From the NCBI RefSeq assembly GCF_001613425.1, contig NZ_BDCI01000031.1, forward strand, positions 1-64,000: 64,000 nucleotides of DNA, written 5' to 3'. The notes beneath the pieces were generated by a model. The model was not told where the DNA came from and ran no database searches. It worked only from the letters and a program-made list of their open reading frames with translations. Source of the DNA: Nocardia vulneris (lineage in GTDB: Bacteria; Actinomycetota; Actinomycetes; Mycobacteriales; Mycobacteriaceae). Positions 46,606-54,982 of the stretch are shown in pieces (the first letter of the stretch is position 1; the number at the start of each line of letters is the position of its first letter). The position numbers and the translations under genes were made by a program.

Positions 46606-47556
46606 TCAGTCGGTTTGATGCTGGAGGTAGGCGAACTTGGGTGTCCGGTCTCCGAGTGCTTGATGCGGTCGGAGAGTGTTGTAGATGACGCGGAAGCGGT
46701 GGACTTCCATGTCTAGGGCGTCACCGTCGGCAATGACACCGCGATACAGATGCTCGTATTTCAAGGTGCCGAAGAACCGTTCGATCACCCCGTTGGTCTG
46801 CGGCGAGCGAACCCTGGTCCGCACGTGCCGCAGCAAAGGATCGGTGCCGAGGAAGGCCGTCTTGAAGACCTCGCCGCGGAAACACGAGCCGTTGTCGGAG
46901 ACCACCGCGATCGGCGCCGGTGCCATACCGACCGGCTCGCCGTCGGGTCCGAGGACCTCGGCAAGGCCCCGGTCGACACGCAGGTCGTCCAGACCCAGGA
47001 CGTGTTCGGATTCGGCGACGGCGAGCTGAAGACATTTGAGCGCGTCGTGGCCGCGGGCGGTCGTGGTCACGGTAATGGCGAGGCAGTATTTGGTGACGTA
47101 GTCGATGACCGCGCAGATCCTCCAGATCCCGCCCCCGCTGGTTTCGAACTCGCTGAAATCGGTCTGCCACACAGTATTACGCCGCGTCGGTGGCTCCCGG
47201 AAAACCTTGCGCCGCAACGCTGCCCACGACTTCCGATCCGCGCGAAACCCGCGCGGCAACAACAACCGGCGACGGCGCAGTGCCCGCTCGACCGCCGAGG
47301 TCGACACCTCGTAACCGTCGGCACGCATCAATGCCGCGATCTTGCGGTGCCCCCACGCCGGCCACGCCTCGGCGTACTCCACCGCGATCGGCTCGAACCG
47401 ATCGAGCTGCGGTGATGGCCACGGTCCGCGATGCGGCTCACCGGCACGGTGCCGGGCCAGGCGTCGGCGGTAGGTACGTTCCGGGATTCCGGCCAGTGGG
47501 GCGAACCTCGAAACCGGCAATCGTTGTGCCGCTCTCAGGGCTTCGAGGTCGGTGAA
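46606..47556 (-). CDS. IS3-like transposase OrfB (DDE integrase)
   Basis: The catalytic part of the transposase. HTH-like N-terminus (LAGIPERTYRRRLARHRAG, WPAWGHRKIAALMRADGYEV), then an rve integrase core with Asp in VWQTDFSEF, Asp in AVVSDNGSCF and Glu in NGVIERFFGTLKYE. It ends RPHQALGDRTPKFAYLQHQ. No natural start codon fits; it is probably made by a programmed -1 frameshift from OrfA in the overlap 47535-47556. The frame is intact, so the element may be active. Confidence 0.85.
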   Translation of the reverse strand, partial: FTDLEALRAAQRLPVSRFAPLAGIPERTYRRRLARHRAGEPHRGPWPSPQLDRFEPIAVEYAEAWPAWGHRKIAALMRADGYEVSTSAVERALRRRRLLLPRGFRADRKSWAALRRKVFREPPTRRNTVWQTDFSEFETSGGGIWRICAVIDYVTKYCLAITVTTTARGHDALKCLQLAVAESEHVLGLDDLRVDRGLAEVLGPDGEPVGMAPAPIAVVSDNGSCFRGEVFKTAFLGTDPLLRHVRTRVRSPQTNGVIERFFGTLKYEHLYRGVIADGDALDMEVHRFRVIYNTLRPHQALGDRTPKFAYLQHQTD

Positions 47557-47873
47557 GGGACACGCTCGACACCGCCGTGCCGATGGATCCGCAGCTGCAC
47601 CGTGGCCTCGGCGAGGGCAAGTTTGAGCTGTTCGTTCTCGATCCGCAACCGTCGCTCTTCCGCTCCGCCGCGAGCACCAGCCGGCCCACTCGGGCGCGGC
47701 TCGAGAGCTTTCGCACCTGCCTCGAGGAAGGCTTGCTTCCATTTCGATACCGCGACCGCGCTCACGCCCCGCCGCCGCGCGGCTTCGGACACGCTCATCT
47801 CACCTCTGAACACCGATAGCACGATCCGCAGTTTGTCCTCGACCGGGATCCTCGACTTCGCCGACCGTGACAT
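47535..47873 (-). CDS. IS3-like transposase OrfA
   Basis: A 112-residue DNA-binding subunit: HTH at about residues 12-50 (VEDKLRIVLSVFRGEMSVSE, RRRGVSAVAVSKWKQAFLEA) and a C-terminal helix that could zip (RRLRIENEQLKLALAEATVQ). It overlaps OrfB in the -1 frame over about 20 bases. Confidence 0.85.
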   Translation of the reverse strand: MSRSAKSRIPVEDKLRIVLSVFRGEMSVSEAARRRGVSAVAVSKWKQAFLEAGAKALEPRPSGPAGARGGAEERRLRIENEQLKLALAEATVQLRIHRHGGVERVPSPTSKP

Positions 47874-47989
47874 CGCGGTTCCTCCTGGCTCATGGGCCAG
47901 GACCTAAACCTGGCGACCCTGCCAAGAATTTTGACGCACCAGACAGAAACCGCTAGCACATATGTTCGAGCAAAGGTACTGTCGGCACC

Positions 47990-48616
47990 ATGTCGACACC
48001 GTTGCAGGGATCACTGCTCGACGGGTTCGGTGACACCGAATTCGGGTCGCTGCGGCATGCGCGCCGCACGACGTTGGACCACGGCGCCTGGGTGGACGTG
48101 CTGCCCGGCTGGCTGTCCGGCGCCGACGCGCTGTTCGAGCGGCTGGTCGACGACGTGCCGTGGAAGGCCGAGCGCCGGCCGATGTACGACCGCGTCGTCG
48201 ACGTCCCCCGCCTGCTCAAGTTCTACGAGGAACACGAACCACTCCCCGATCCGGCCCTGGCCGACGCGCGCCAGGCCCTCACCGAGCACTATCACCGGGA
48301 ACTCGGCGAGCCGTTCCGCACGGCCGGGCTCTGCTACTACCGCGACGGCCAGGACAGCGTCGCCTGGCACGGCGATACTTTCGGCCGCGGCGCCACCCAC
48401 GACACCATGGTCGCGATCGTCTCCGTCGGCGCGCCCCGCGCGCTGCTGCTGCGCCCCCGCGGCGGCGGCGAAAGCCTGCGCTATCAGGTGGGTCATGGCG
48501 ATCTGCTCGTGATGGGCGGCTCCTGCCAGCGCACCTGGGAACACGCGGTCCCCAAAACCCGGCGCTCCGCCGGCCCGCGGATCAGCATCCAGTTCCGCCC
48601 CCGCGGCGTGCGCTGA
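47990..48616 (+). CDS. AlkB-like Fe(II)/2-oxoglutarate dioxygenase
   Basis: A 208-residue AlkB-family protein that would oxidatively demethylate alkylated nucleic acid bases. Iron ligands are in AWHGDTFGRG (HXD) and WEHAVPK (distal His). The 2-oxoglutarate arginines are in RISIQFRPRG. The substrate lid region YYRDGQDSVAWHGD is typical. The ATG at 47990 has no strong ribosome-binding site, and TATGTT lies about 28 bases upstream. It stands alone next to the IS element. Confidence 0.9.
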   Translation: MSTPLQGSLLDGFGDTEFGSLRHARRTTLDHGAWVDVLPGWLSGADALFERLVDDVPWKAERRPMYDRVVDVPRLLKFYEEHEPLPDPALADARQALTEHYHRELGEPFRTAGLCYYRDGQDSVAWHGDTFGRGATHDTMVAIVSVGAPRALLLRPRGGGESLRYQVGHGDLLVMGGSCQRTWEHAVPKTRRSAGPRISIQFRPRGVR

Positions 48617-48641
48617 CGTGTGAGCCGGACGACATGCGGTT

Positions 48642-48663
48642 GACCTGAACCTATATTCAGGTC
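48642..48663. promoter_or_regulatory. Perfect dyad upstream of SnoaL-like gene
   Basis: GACCTGAA (48642-48649), CCTATA spacer, TTCAGGTC (48656-48663). It lies 14 bases before the SnoaL-like ATG and overlaps its GGAAG ribosome-binding region. The 22-bp dyad has the size and symmetry of a MerR- or TetR-type operator. No cognate regulator is adjacent. Confidence 0.55.
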
Positions 48664-48677
48664 GGAAGCTGATTCCC

Positions 48678-49127
48678 ATGAACGCGAAGACTTTTGAGCC
48701 GCCGGTCCTCGGGGACGCGAGCACCGACCACAGCGCCGACATCGCCGCCATCGAGCAGATCGTCACGAATGTGGAGACCGCCTACAACACCAACGACGCC
48801 GAGTTGATGACCGCCGACTTCGCGGCGAATGCCATGGTGGCCAACGCGATGGGCGCGTTGCTGACCGGTCGCGCCGACCTGCTGGCCGCGAATCGCGCAG
48901 GCCTGGCCGGTTTCCTGCAGGACCAGTACGTCCGCTACGAGGTCACCGACATCACGTTCCTGCGCCCCGATATCGCCTTCGCGCACAAGGTCGCCCGCGC
49001 GACGAGCGCCACCGGCGCACTCATCGACACCGACCCCGCGATGATCGCGCTCTACGTGCTGGTCAAGGAGAACGGTCGCTGGTGGACCGCCGCCCGCCAG
49101 AACACGCTCATCCCGCAACCCGATTAG
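48678..49127 (+). CDS. SnoaL/DUF4440-like (SgcJ/EcaC) protein
   Basis: A 149-residue cone-shaped alpha+beta-barrel protein of the NTF2-like superfamily. It has the opening helix DIAAIEQIVTNVETAYNTND, a FAANAMVANAMGALLTGRAD strand and the closing KENGRWWTAARQNTLI. Members act as small-molecule isomerases, hydratases or binding proteins, and residues here do not fix the activity. It overlaps the convergent membrane gene by 20 bases at the 3' end. Confidence 0.8.
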   Translation: MNAKTFEPPVLGDASTDHSADIAAIEQIVTNVETAYNTNDAELMTADFAANAMVANAMGALLTGRADLLAANRAGLAGFLQDQYVRYEVTDITFLRPDIAFAHKVARATSATGALIDTDPAMIALYVLVKENGRWWTAARQNTLIPQPD

Positions 49128-49788
49128 CCGAGGCGGCCGGGCGCGCTGCTCGCCACGCCCCGATCGCGACGACCACGGTCCACACCCAGGTGAGGATCGT
49201 GAACGGCACGACGACGGCGAATTCGACCAGCAGCGCACCGACCAGCCACCCGAGGCCCGCGACGACACCCACCCAACCGAGCCAGCCTGACAGGCGCACC
49301 GAGCGGGTGAGGACGTAGCCCGCCAGCAGGACCGCCGCGCCGAGCAGCGCCTGCGCAGTGAAGGCGATGCTGCCGAGCACGATCAGGATCGTTTCGGTCC
49401 GTTCCAGGATGGCCGCGCGGTTCGCGCCCGTGTCGAAGTACTGCTCGGCCGCGGTGGGCAGCCCGAACGCGTGCAGACTGAAGTACACCGCGAATGTCGC
49501 TGCGGCCGTGGCGAACACGAGGCCGAGCAGCTGCCGAGCCCAGACGGGTGTGCCCGCCACCCGGGCCAGCGCGGCGAAGCCGAACGCCCAGACGATCACC
49601 GCGGCGATGTTGACCAGGTGCCCGAGCCGCCAGGACGGACGCGCTCGCACATATTCGAGGGTCGCCGACGCGGACTCGATCGGCGGATTGCCGTGCAGTG
49701 CACTCGGAAGTATGTAGAGCAAAGTACCCACGAGCAGGACACCTGCCGCCCATCGCCACATCGTCTCGCCGTACCGGATATCAGTCAT
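49108..49788 (-). CDS. Multi-pass membrane protein (DUF4386-like)
   Basis: A 226-residue protein with six hydrophobic segments (for example WRWAAGVLLVGTLLYILPSA, LVNIAAVIVWAFGFAALARV, LGLVFATAAATFAVYFSLHA, VLAGYVLTRSV region and VVPFTILTWVWTVVVAIGAW). The layout recalls DUF4386. GGGAGG lies before the ATG. It is divergent from the PadR gene across a perfect dyad and is probably that regulator's target. Confidence 0.7.
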   Translation of the reverse strand: MTDIRYGETMWRWAAGVLLVGTLLYILPSALHGNPPIESASATLEYVRARPSWRLGHLVNIAAVIVWAFGFAALARVAGTPVWARQLLGLVFATAAATFAVYFSLHAFGLPTAAEQYFDTGANRAAILERTETILIVLGSIAFTAQALLGAAVLLAGYVLTRSVRLSGWLGWVGVVAGLGWLVGALLVEFAVVVPFTILTWVWTVVVAIGAWRAARPAASANRVAG

Positions 49789-49803
49789 GTTTCCTCCCGG
49801 CAC

Positions 49804-49821
49804 CATATTAGTCATAATATG
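49804..49821. promoter_or_regulatory. PadR-type operator between divergent genes
   Basis: CATATTA (49804-49810), GTCA, TAATATG (49815-49821) form a perfect 7-bp-arm AT-rich dyad midway between the membrane gene start and the PadR start. It stands out in this GC-rich context and fits PadR family operators. Confidence 0.65.
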
Positions 49822-49837
49822 ACCAATCGGTAAAGTC

Positions 49838-50467
49838 GTGCCCGTGCCGACTTCCCCGCGCTCGCCCTTGAACCTGACGGTGCTGGCGTTGCTGTTCGAA
49901 GGACCGATGCACCAGTACCGGATGCGGAAGTTGATCACCGACCGCGGCAAAGGCGCGGTGGTGAACATCCGCAGCAGCAACAGCATCCAGCAGACCGTGC
50001 AGCGCCTGGAGCGCGACGGACGCATCGCGGCGGTGCAGACCGAACAGGTCGGCGGCCGCCCGGCTCGCACGGTCTACCGCCTCACCGACGCGGGACGGAC
50101 AGAGCTGTTCGACGCGATGTACACCGCGCTCACCACCCCGGCGCGCGAGTACCCGCTGTTCCCCGCGGCGCTGTCGTTCCTGGCGATTCACAGTCCCGTC
50201 GAGGTCGCGCGCATGCTTCGGCAGCGGCGCACCGAACTGCAGCGAATCGTCGAGGCGCAAAAGCACGGCGCACAGGACGCCCCCGCGACCTTGCCGCCGG
50301 TGTTCCTCATCGAGAACGACTACACGATCTGGATGACGCAGGCCGAAATCGACTGGGTCGATCGGACTTTGGCCGCGTTGGACAGCGGCGAACTCGCGTG
50401 GAACACCCGGGAGCTGATCGAGCGCGCCGTTCGATACGAACACGACGCCGGCGACGGGCCCCGATAA
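49838..50467 (+). CDS. PadR-family transcriptional regulator
   Basis: A 209-residue regulator. The PadR winged helix occupies about residues 10-85 (LNLTVLALLFEGPMHQYRMR, SNSIQQTVQRLERDGRI, ARTVYRLTDAGRTEL). A C-terminal helical domain of the Vir_act_alpha_C type follows (PVEVARMLRQRRTELQRIVE). Start at the GTG 49838; a GTG at 49844 is also possible. Divergent from the DUF4386-like gene. Confidence 0.87.
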   Translation: MPVPTSPRSPLNLTVLALLFEGPMHQYRMRKLITDRGKGAVVNIRSSNSIQQTVQRLERDGRIAAVQTEQVGGRPARTVYRLTDAGRTELFDAMYTALTTPAREYPLFPAALSFLAIHSPVEVARMLRQRRTELQRIVEAQKHGAQDAPATLPPVFLIENDYTIWMTQAEIDWVDRTLAALDSGELAWNTRELIERAVRYEHDAGDGPR

Positions 50468-50485
50468 CAGCGCGCGCGGAAACCG

Positions 50486-51334
50486 TCAGATCGTCGCGTC
50501 GGATGGTTCGGCGAGTCGGGGTAGCCGGCTGCGGCGGTACGCGGCGGCATGGGACCAGAGGGCGCGCTCGGTTTCCTCGGTGATCGGCCCACGGTGCGCG
50601 GGGCCCAGCAGGTCGGCGCGGGCGCGCCGGGCAGCGGTGACCTGGTTGCGGTACTGACGGAAGATCTGGACCTCGCCGTTGCGGTCGGCGTCGTCGAGGT
50701 AGTGGTAATCCATGCCGTAGTAGGCATAAGTGCCCAGGGTGGCGAGCTGCTCGGCCATCTCCCGTAACTGGCCGGGCGCGCCGAAGATCGTGATCAGACC
50801 GCCGATGCGGTCGACCCGCAGCCATCCGCTCGGCCGCGGGTGGTAGTCCGACGACCGCTCGCCCCAGCTCAGCGCACGCCACGCCGCGTCGGCGGCCACC
50901 GCGCCCGCGAGGCCGAACGTCTGCCAGCGCACCGTCCCCTCGGACCGATCGCGCCACGGCAGCCGACGCCGCAGCGCGGTCGCCGCATCCCTGGTGAGCA
51001 CGGTCAGCTCCGACGGCACCAGCACGATCGGATCCGAGGGCGCGCCGTCGAACGGGTTGGTATCGAGGTGCGCCGGATCGATCACGACCAGCGTGCCGGG
51101 CCTGCGCTGATACGCCAGCCCCCACAGCAGCCGGGCGAGCACCCGCGCACCCCGCCAGTCCGAGAGCACATGCCAGGTGTCGTGAAAACGGTTGGTGGCG
51201 AAGCGGAAATCGCTGCCCGGGCGCAGGGTGAGGACGGTGTACATCCGCCCGTCGAGCACCATCGTGCGCCGATGCAGTTTGAGCATGTCGTCGGTGGCCG
51301 AACCCGGTCGCGGCCGTTTGTGTTGCGCGGCCAC
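50486..51334 (-). CDS. Uncharacterised protein
   Basis: A 282-residue soluble-looking protein I do not recognise. Notable pieces are FATNRFHDTWHVLSDWRGAR, RRPGTLVVIDPAHLDTNPFD, WLRVDRIGGLITIFGAPGQL, YYGMDYHYLDDADRNGEVQI and a basic C-terminal region (YRNQVTAARRARADLLGP). There is no signal peptide or membrane segment. The GTG at 51334 has GGAGG five bases upstream. It converges on the PadR gene and diverges from the HD gene. Confidence 0.65.
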   Translation of the reverse strand: MAAQHKRPRPGSATDDMLKLHRRTMVLDGRMYTVLTLRPGSDFRFATNRFHDTWHVLSDWRGARVLARLLWGLAYQRRPGTLVVIDPAHLDTNPFDGAPSDPIVLVPSELTVLTRDAATALRRRLPWRDRSEGTVRWQTFGLAGAVAADAAWRALSWGERSSDYHPRPSGWLRVDRIGGLITIFGAPGQLREMAEQLATLGTYAYYGMDYHYLDDADRNGEVQIFRQYRNQVTAARRARADLLGPAHRGPITEETERALWSHAAAYRRSRLPRLAEPSDATI

Positions 51335-51445
51335 GTACACCTCCGGTTTCTGCCTCGCGTGGTATCCAGGACACCACGACCCGACGCAGCGCGGCAACGG
51401 ATTTTCGGGCGGGCGCGCGGCGCGCGACCCCGTTAGATTGACAGC

Positions 51446-52159
51446 ATGAGCAATCCTGGGGCGGGAGTTCTGGCCGTGATGCCGCTGCACACGATCAGCG
51501 AGGTCTACGGCGAATCCGGACTGCGCGAAAGATTCCTATTGGAAATCGCGGATCTCCCGGATACCGATCGGCTCACCGCGGCGCTGGAATTGGCCGCCGC
51601 ATTACATCGCGACGACCGCTACGGCCGCGAGCCGTATCTGAATCATCTACTGCGCGTGTCTATCCGGATCATCAGCCACTACAAGGTGCGCGACAGCGAG
51701 CTGGCGATCGCAGGTCTGCTGCACGATGCGGTCGAGGACCATCCGGCCGAACTCGCCGGTGACCGGCCGGGCCCGCCGGTCGCCGCGGCGCTCGCCGTCC
51801 TGGCCGAGCGATTCGGCGATCGGGTCGCCGACATCGTCGCCGCCGTCACCAATCCCGCCCCGGACCCGTCGATCGACCGGCACGTGCAATACCGCGAGCA
51901 CGTTGCGGCGAATCTGGCGGACGCACCGTGGGCGCGCATCGTCAAACTCTCCGATTTCACCGACAACGGTGTCGGCATCCTCTACGCGACAGGTTCGGCG
52001 ATGCACAAGCTCGCCGTCAAATACCGCCCGCTCACCGCGGTGTATCGCGATCTCGTCACCCGCGCCGACACCCCGCTGTCCGACGACGTCAAGCAGTACA
52101 TCCTCGATCAGCTCGACAGCGCCGACGAACGCTTCGACGCGATCCTCGCGCGGGACTGA
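51446..52159 (+). CDS. HD-domain hydrolase, Mesh1/SpoT-hydrolase-like
   Basis: A 237-residue HD-superfamily protein that most resembles the (p)ppGpp hydrolase domain of Rel/SpoT and small alarmone hydrolases. Metal and catalytic motifs are YLNHLLRVS, IAGLLHDAVEDH (HD with the ED pair) and ARIVKLSDFTDN (in place of KLADRLHN). No synthetase or TGS domain is present. The activity may be on ppGpp or another nucleotide. Start at the ATG 51446; an ATG 11 codons later is possible. Confidence 0.78.
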   Translation: MSNPGAGVLAVMPLHTISEVYGESGLRERFLLEIADLPDTDRLTAALELAAALHRDDRYGREPYLNHLLRVSIRIISHYKVRDSELAIAGLLHDAVEDHPAELAGDRPGPPVAAALAVLAERFGDRVADIVAAVTNPAPDPSIDRHVQYREHVAANLADAPWARIVKLSDFTDNGVGILYATGSAMHKLAVKYRPLTAVYRDLVTRADTPLSDDVKQYILDQLDSADERFDAILARD

Positions 52160-52203
52160 CCGGTCGAATCCTCCGTTCGGCGGAGGCGGCGACCGGCCCG
52201 ACG

Positions 52204-53037
52204 ATGGCAGGGTTGCCGGTCATGGGGACACGGCGCATCGACAAGGTACTGCTGGCGGCGGGCGTGGCGGCGTTTCTCGCCGCGCTGCTGACGCTCATCG
52301 CGACCGGCCATACCGCGCTGCGCTATTCCGCCGACAGCGACGACACGGTGCCGTTGTGGACCGTCTGGGTGACGGTCGGCGCCGCGCTCGCCATGGCTCG
52401 GTTGGTACCGCCGAAGCAGCGGGGCGAGGGTCCGGCCGTGGATTCGCGCGTTCTCGCCCGGCAAGGCTGGTGGCTGTATGCGCTCGGCGCACTCTTCGCG
52501 ATCGGCTTTTACCTCTCGGGCGGGGACGACCTGTGGTTCCTCGGGCTGAAATGCACACTGCTGCTTGCGATTCCCTTGCTGCTGCGGCTGGTGTCCTGGC
52601 GCGAGTGGTACCGCATCGGCACCCGGGGCCGCTGGCTGCGGCCCGCCCCCGCCGTGCTGACCTTCCTCGTGCTGGTCACCGTGTTCCATCCGAGCTTCAC
52701 CGGCACGCCGCCGCCGATCGTGCTCGTCGTTTTCCTCTTCGTGCTGAACGCCGTGCTGGAGGAGATCTTCTACCGAATCTGGTTGCAGACCCGACTGGAA
52801 GCCCGGTACGGCCGCTGGCCGGCCATCCTGCTGACGTCACTGCTGTGGGCCGGATGGCATGTGGCGATCCAGGGCGGCAACGGTTTCGGCGTCGACCTCG
52901 CCACCGTGGTCGCGCGACTCGGCGCCGAGGGGTTGTTCTTCGGCTACCTCTGGTCGCGCTATCGGAATCCGTGGCTGCTGTTCGTGGTGCACGGCGTGAC
53001 CAACGCGTCGGTGGGCATGCTCGCCGCGATGCTCTGA
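52204..53037 (+). CDS. CPBP-family intramembrane protease
   Basis: A 277-residue multi-pass protein of the CAAX-protease/bacteriocin-processing (Abi) family. The catalytic motifs are in membrane helices: NAVLEEIFYRIWLQ (EEXXXR), LLWAGWHVAIQ (WXXXH) and LFVVHGVTNASVG (HXXXN-like). About eight hydrophobic segments surround them. ATG at 52204 or 52222. It follows the HD gene by 44 bases on the same strand and may be co-transcribed. The substrate is unknown. Confidence 0.87.
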   Translation: MAGLPVMGTRRIDKVLLAAGVAAFLAALLTLIATGHTALRYSADSDDTVPLWTVWVTVGAALAMARLVPPKQRGEGPAVDSRVLARQGWWLYALGALFAIGFYLSGGDDLWFLGLKCTLLLAIPLLLRLVSWREWYRIGTRGRWLRPAPAVLTFLVLVTVFHPSFTGTPPPIVLVVFLFVLNAVLEEIFYRIWLQTRLEARYGRWPAILLTSLLWAGWHVAIQGGNGFGVDLATVVARLGAEGLFFGYLWSRYRNPWLLFVVHGVTNASVGMLAAML

Positions 53038-53058
53038 AAACACAGCATGTTTCGGGAA

Positions 53059-53634
53059 TCAGACGGGGCGTAGCACCGATTCGACCAGTTCGCGCACCGC
53101 GTCCAGCAGCCGCTCGGTCTCACCCGCCCGGATCATCGCCTGCACCAGTTCGCCGCCGATCGCCGCCAGCAGTAACCGCCCGACCGTTTCGGCGTCGAGA
53201 TCGGGCCGGGCCGCGCGCAGCAGCGCGGTGATGTGGTTGTCCCAGAACGCATGGAACTCGCCGGTGCGCGGATGCGGCGGCACCGTGCGGTAGGCCACCA
53301 TGAGCTCCGAGTTCGCGATCACCAGCCGGGTCATCGCGTCGAAGTACGCGAGCAGCCGCTCTGCGGCGGGCGCGCCCGGCCCGAGCGGTGGCGGGCCGGT
53401 GGCGATCGCGTCCATCAGGGTGAGCGCGCTTTCGGCGACCATCTCGTGCAGCAGGCCGGCGCGGTTACCGAAGCGATGGAAGATGGTGCCCTTACCCACC
53501 CCGGCCGCGGCGGCGACCCGGTCCATGGTGATCGCCTCGGCGCCGTGCTCGGCGAGCAACGCGCTGGTCGCGTCGAGAATCGCCCGGCGATTGCGTGCCG
53601 CGTCGGCCCGTTCCTTCGGACGCTCGTCGGTCAT
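53059..53634 (-). CDS. TetR-family regulator
   Basis: A 191-residue repressor with an HTH at about residues 30-55 (AITMDRVAAAAGVGKGTIFH, then RFGNRAGLLHEMV) and a TetR_C-like ligand domain. Divergent from the quinone-oxidoreductase gene across a large dyad, so it probably controls it. I chose the ATG at 53634; upstream in-frame starts exist. Confidence 0.88.
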   Translation of the reverse strand: MTDERPKERADAARNRRAILDATSALLAEHGAEAITMDRVAAAAGVGKGTIFHRFGNRAGLLHEMVAESALTLMDAIATGPPPLGPGAPAAERLLAYFDAMTRLVIANSELMVAYRTVPPHPRTGEFHAFWDNHITALLRAARPDLDAETVGRLLLAAIGGELVQAMIRAGETERLLDAVRELVESVLRPV

Positions 53635-53656
53635 CACACCCACTTTCGTTGACAAC

Positions 53657-53704
53657 TTGACCGTCGGTCCATATCGTTGCCGATACAACTGGACCGATAG
53701 TCAA
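53657..53704. promoter_or_regulatory. Large dyad between TetR and oxidoreductase genes
   Basis: TTGACCGTCGGTCCA (53657-53671) and TGGACCGATAGTCAA (53690-53704) are reverse complements at 13 of 15 positions, separated by 18 bases that themselves contain TATCG/CGATA. The dyad fills the divergent promoter region and is the likely TetR operator. Confidence 0.6.
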
Positions 53705-53719
53705 CTTATGGAGTTCATG

Positions 53720-54688
53720 ATGCAGGCAATCGTAATGACGGCGACCGGCGGACCCGAGGTCCTGGTCGCCACGCAGGTGCCGGTGCCGACCGCGGGTGCG
53801 GGCGAGGTGGTCGTCCGCGCCGAGGCGATCCCGGTCCTGTTCCCCGAGACGAAACTGCGTTCCGGCGCGTTCCCGCTCGCCGTCGAACCGCCGCTGGTCT
53901 TCGGTTTCCAGGCGGCAGGCGTGGTGACCGAGGTGGGCGACGACGTCGACCCGGCACTGCTCGGTCGCCGAGTTGCCTTGAGCACCAAGGGATTCGGCTC
54001 CTATGCCGAATTCGTCGGCGCGCCTGCGAGTTCGGCCGTACCCATCCCGGACGGACTGTCATCGGTGGACGCGGCGGCAGTGCTCATGAGCGGTTCGGTG
54101 GCCATTCCCCTGCTGGAAACGGCCCGGCTCACGGGCACCGAAACGGTGCTGATCGAAGCGGCCGCAACAGGAATCGGCAGCTACCTCACCCAGCTCGCCA
54201 AGGAGTACGGCGCGGCCCACATCGTCGCCACCGCGGGCGGTGCCGCCAAAGCCGAGCGGGCGCGGGCGCTCGGCGCCGACGAGGTCATCGACCACAACGA
54301 TCCCGCCTGGCCGGACCGGCTGCGCGAAACCCTGGGCGGCACCACCCTCGACGTCGTGTTCGACTCCATCGGCGGCGAGACCGCCCGCGACGTGCTCGCG
54401 CTGACGACACCGCTGCATGGCCGAATGCTCAGCTACGGCTGGCTCTCCGGCGCTCCCGCCCAATTCGGCGCCGCCGACCTGATCACCACCGGACGTACGC
54501 TCATCGGCTGCGCGGGTCCCGACTGGCTCGCCCGAGTAGCCGGCTCCCGCAACACGATTCTCACGCGTGCGGCAGCAGGCGGCATCGATCCCTCGGTCGA
54601 CTCGGTTCTCCCACTGGACCAGGCAGGCAAAGCGCACCAGCTGCTGGAAGACCGCACTCCGCTGGGCCGAATCATTCTGCGCCCCTGA
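53720..54688 (+). CDS. Zinc-independent quinone oxidoreductase-like alcohol dehydrogenase
   Basis: A medium-chain dehydrogenase/reductase of 322 residues. N-terminal GroES-like domain (MQAIVMTATGGPEVLVATQV, FGFQAAGVVTEVGDDVDP), then the NADPH Rossmann fold (ETVLIEAAATGIGSYLTQLA, ALGADEVIDHND). The catalytic-zinc Cys and structural-zinc cysteines are absent, as in quinone oxidoreductases. Start at the ATG 53720 or 53717, with GGAG just upstream. Probably induced by the ligand of the divergent TetR. Confidence 0.88.
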   Translation: MQAIVMTATGGPEVLVATQVPVPTAGAGEVVVRAEAIPVLFPETKLRSGAFPLAVEPPLVFGFQAAGVVTEVGDDVDPALLGRRVALSTKGFGSYAEFVGAPASSAVPIPDGLSSVDAAAVLMSGSVAIPLLETARLTGTETVLIEAAATGIGSYLTQLAKEYGAAHIVATAGGAAKAERARALGADEVIDHNDPAWPDRLRETLGGTTLDVVFDSIGGETARDVLALTTPLHGRMLSYGWLSGAPAQFGAADLITTGRTLIGCAGPDWLARVAGSRNTILTRAAAGGIDPSVDSVLPLDQAGKAHQLLEDRTPLGRIILRP

Positions 54689-54982
54689 GCGAGCGCACCC
54701 GGTCTCGCGCGGACGCCGCCGGCCCGGCCGCAGCGAGGGCGGAGCGGACAGTCTGATGTCGTGCAGACCGGGGTAGCGGCGCACGTCGGTGCGCCGATGC
54801 GCTGACCGCGCGACAGTGCCGAGCGGCGAGCGATGCGGATTTCGTGTTGTCGGGGGCTGGGGTTTGGCCCTTGCCCACCACCGAGGGCGGTACGCCGAGC
54901 TGATATCGCGCACCGGCCCGGACTCTCCGACCATCCGTTTCGAATACGTAGTCCGCCGAATGGCGAAGGTGCGCGGTCCCGT

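Larger units (their letters stand above)
46570..47947 (-). mobile_element. IS3-family-like insertion sequence
   Basis: Two overlapping transposase frames (OrfA 47535-47873, OrfB 46606 to about 47556) on the minus strand, with the DDE catalytic triad in OrfB. One end probably lies near TTGACGCACCAGACA (about 47932-47946). I could not find a convincing matching inverted repeat near 46570-46605, so the borders are approximate. It sits between the truncated TetR gene and the AlkB-like gene. Confidence 0.75.
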
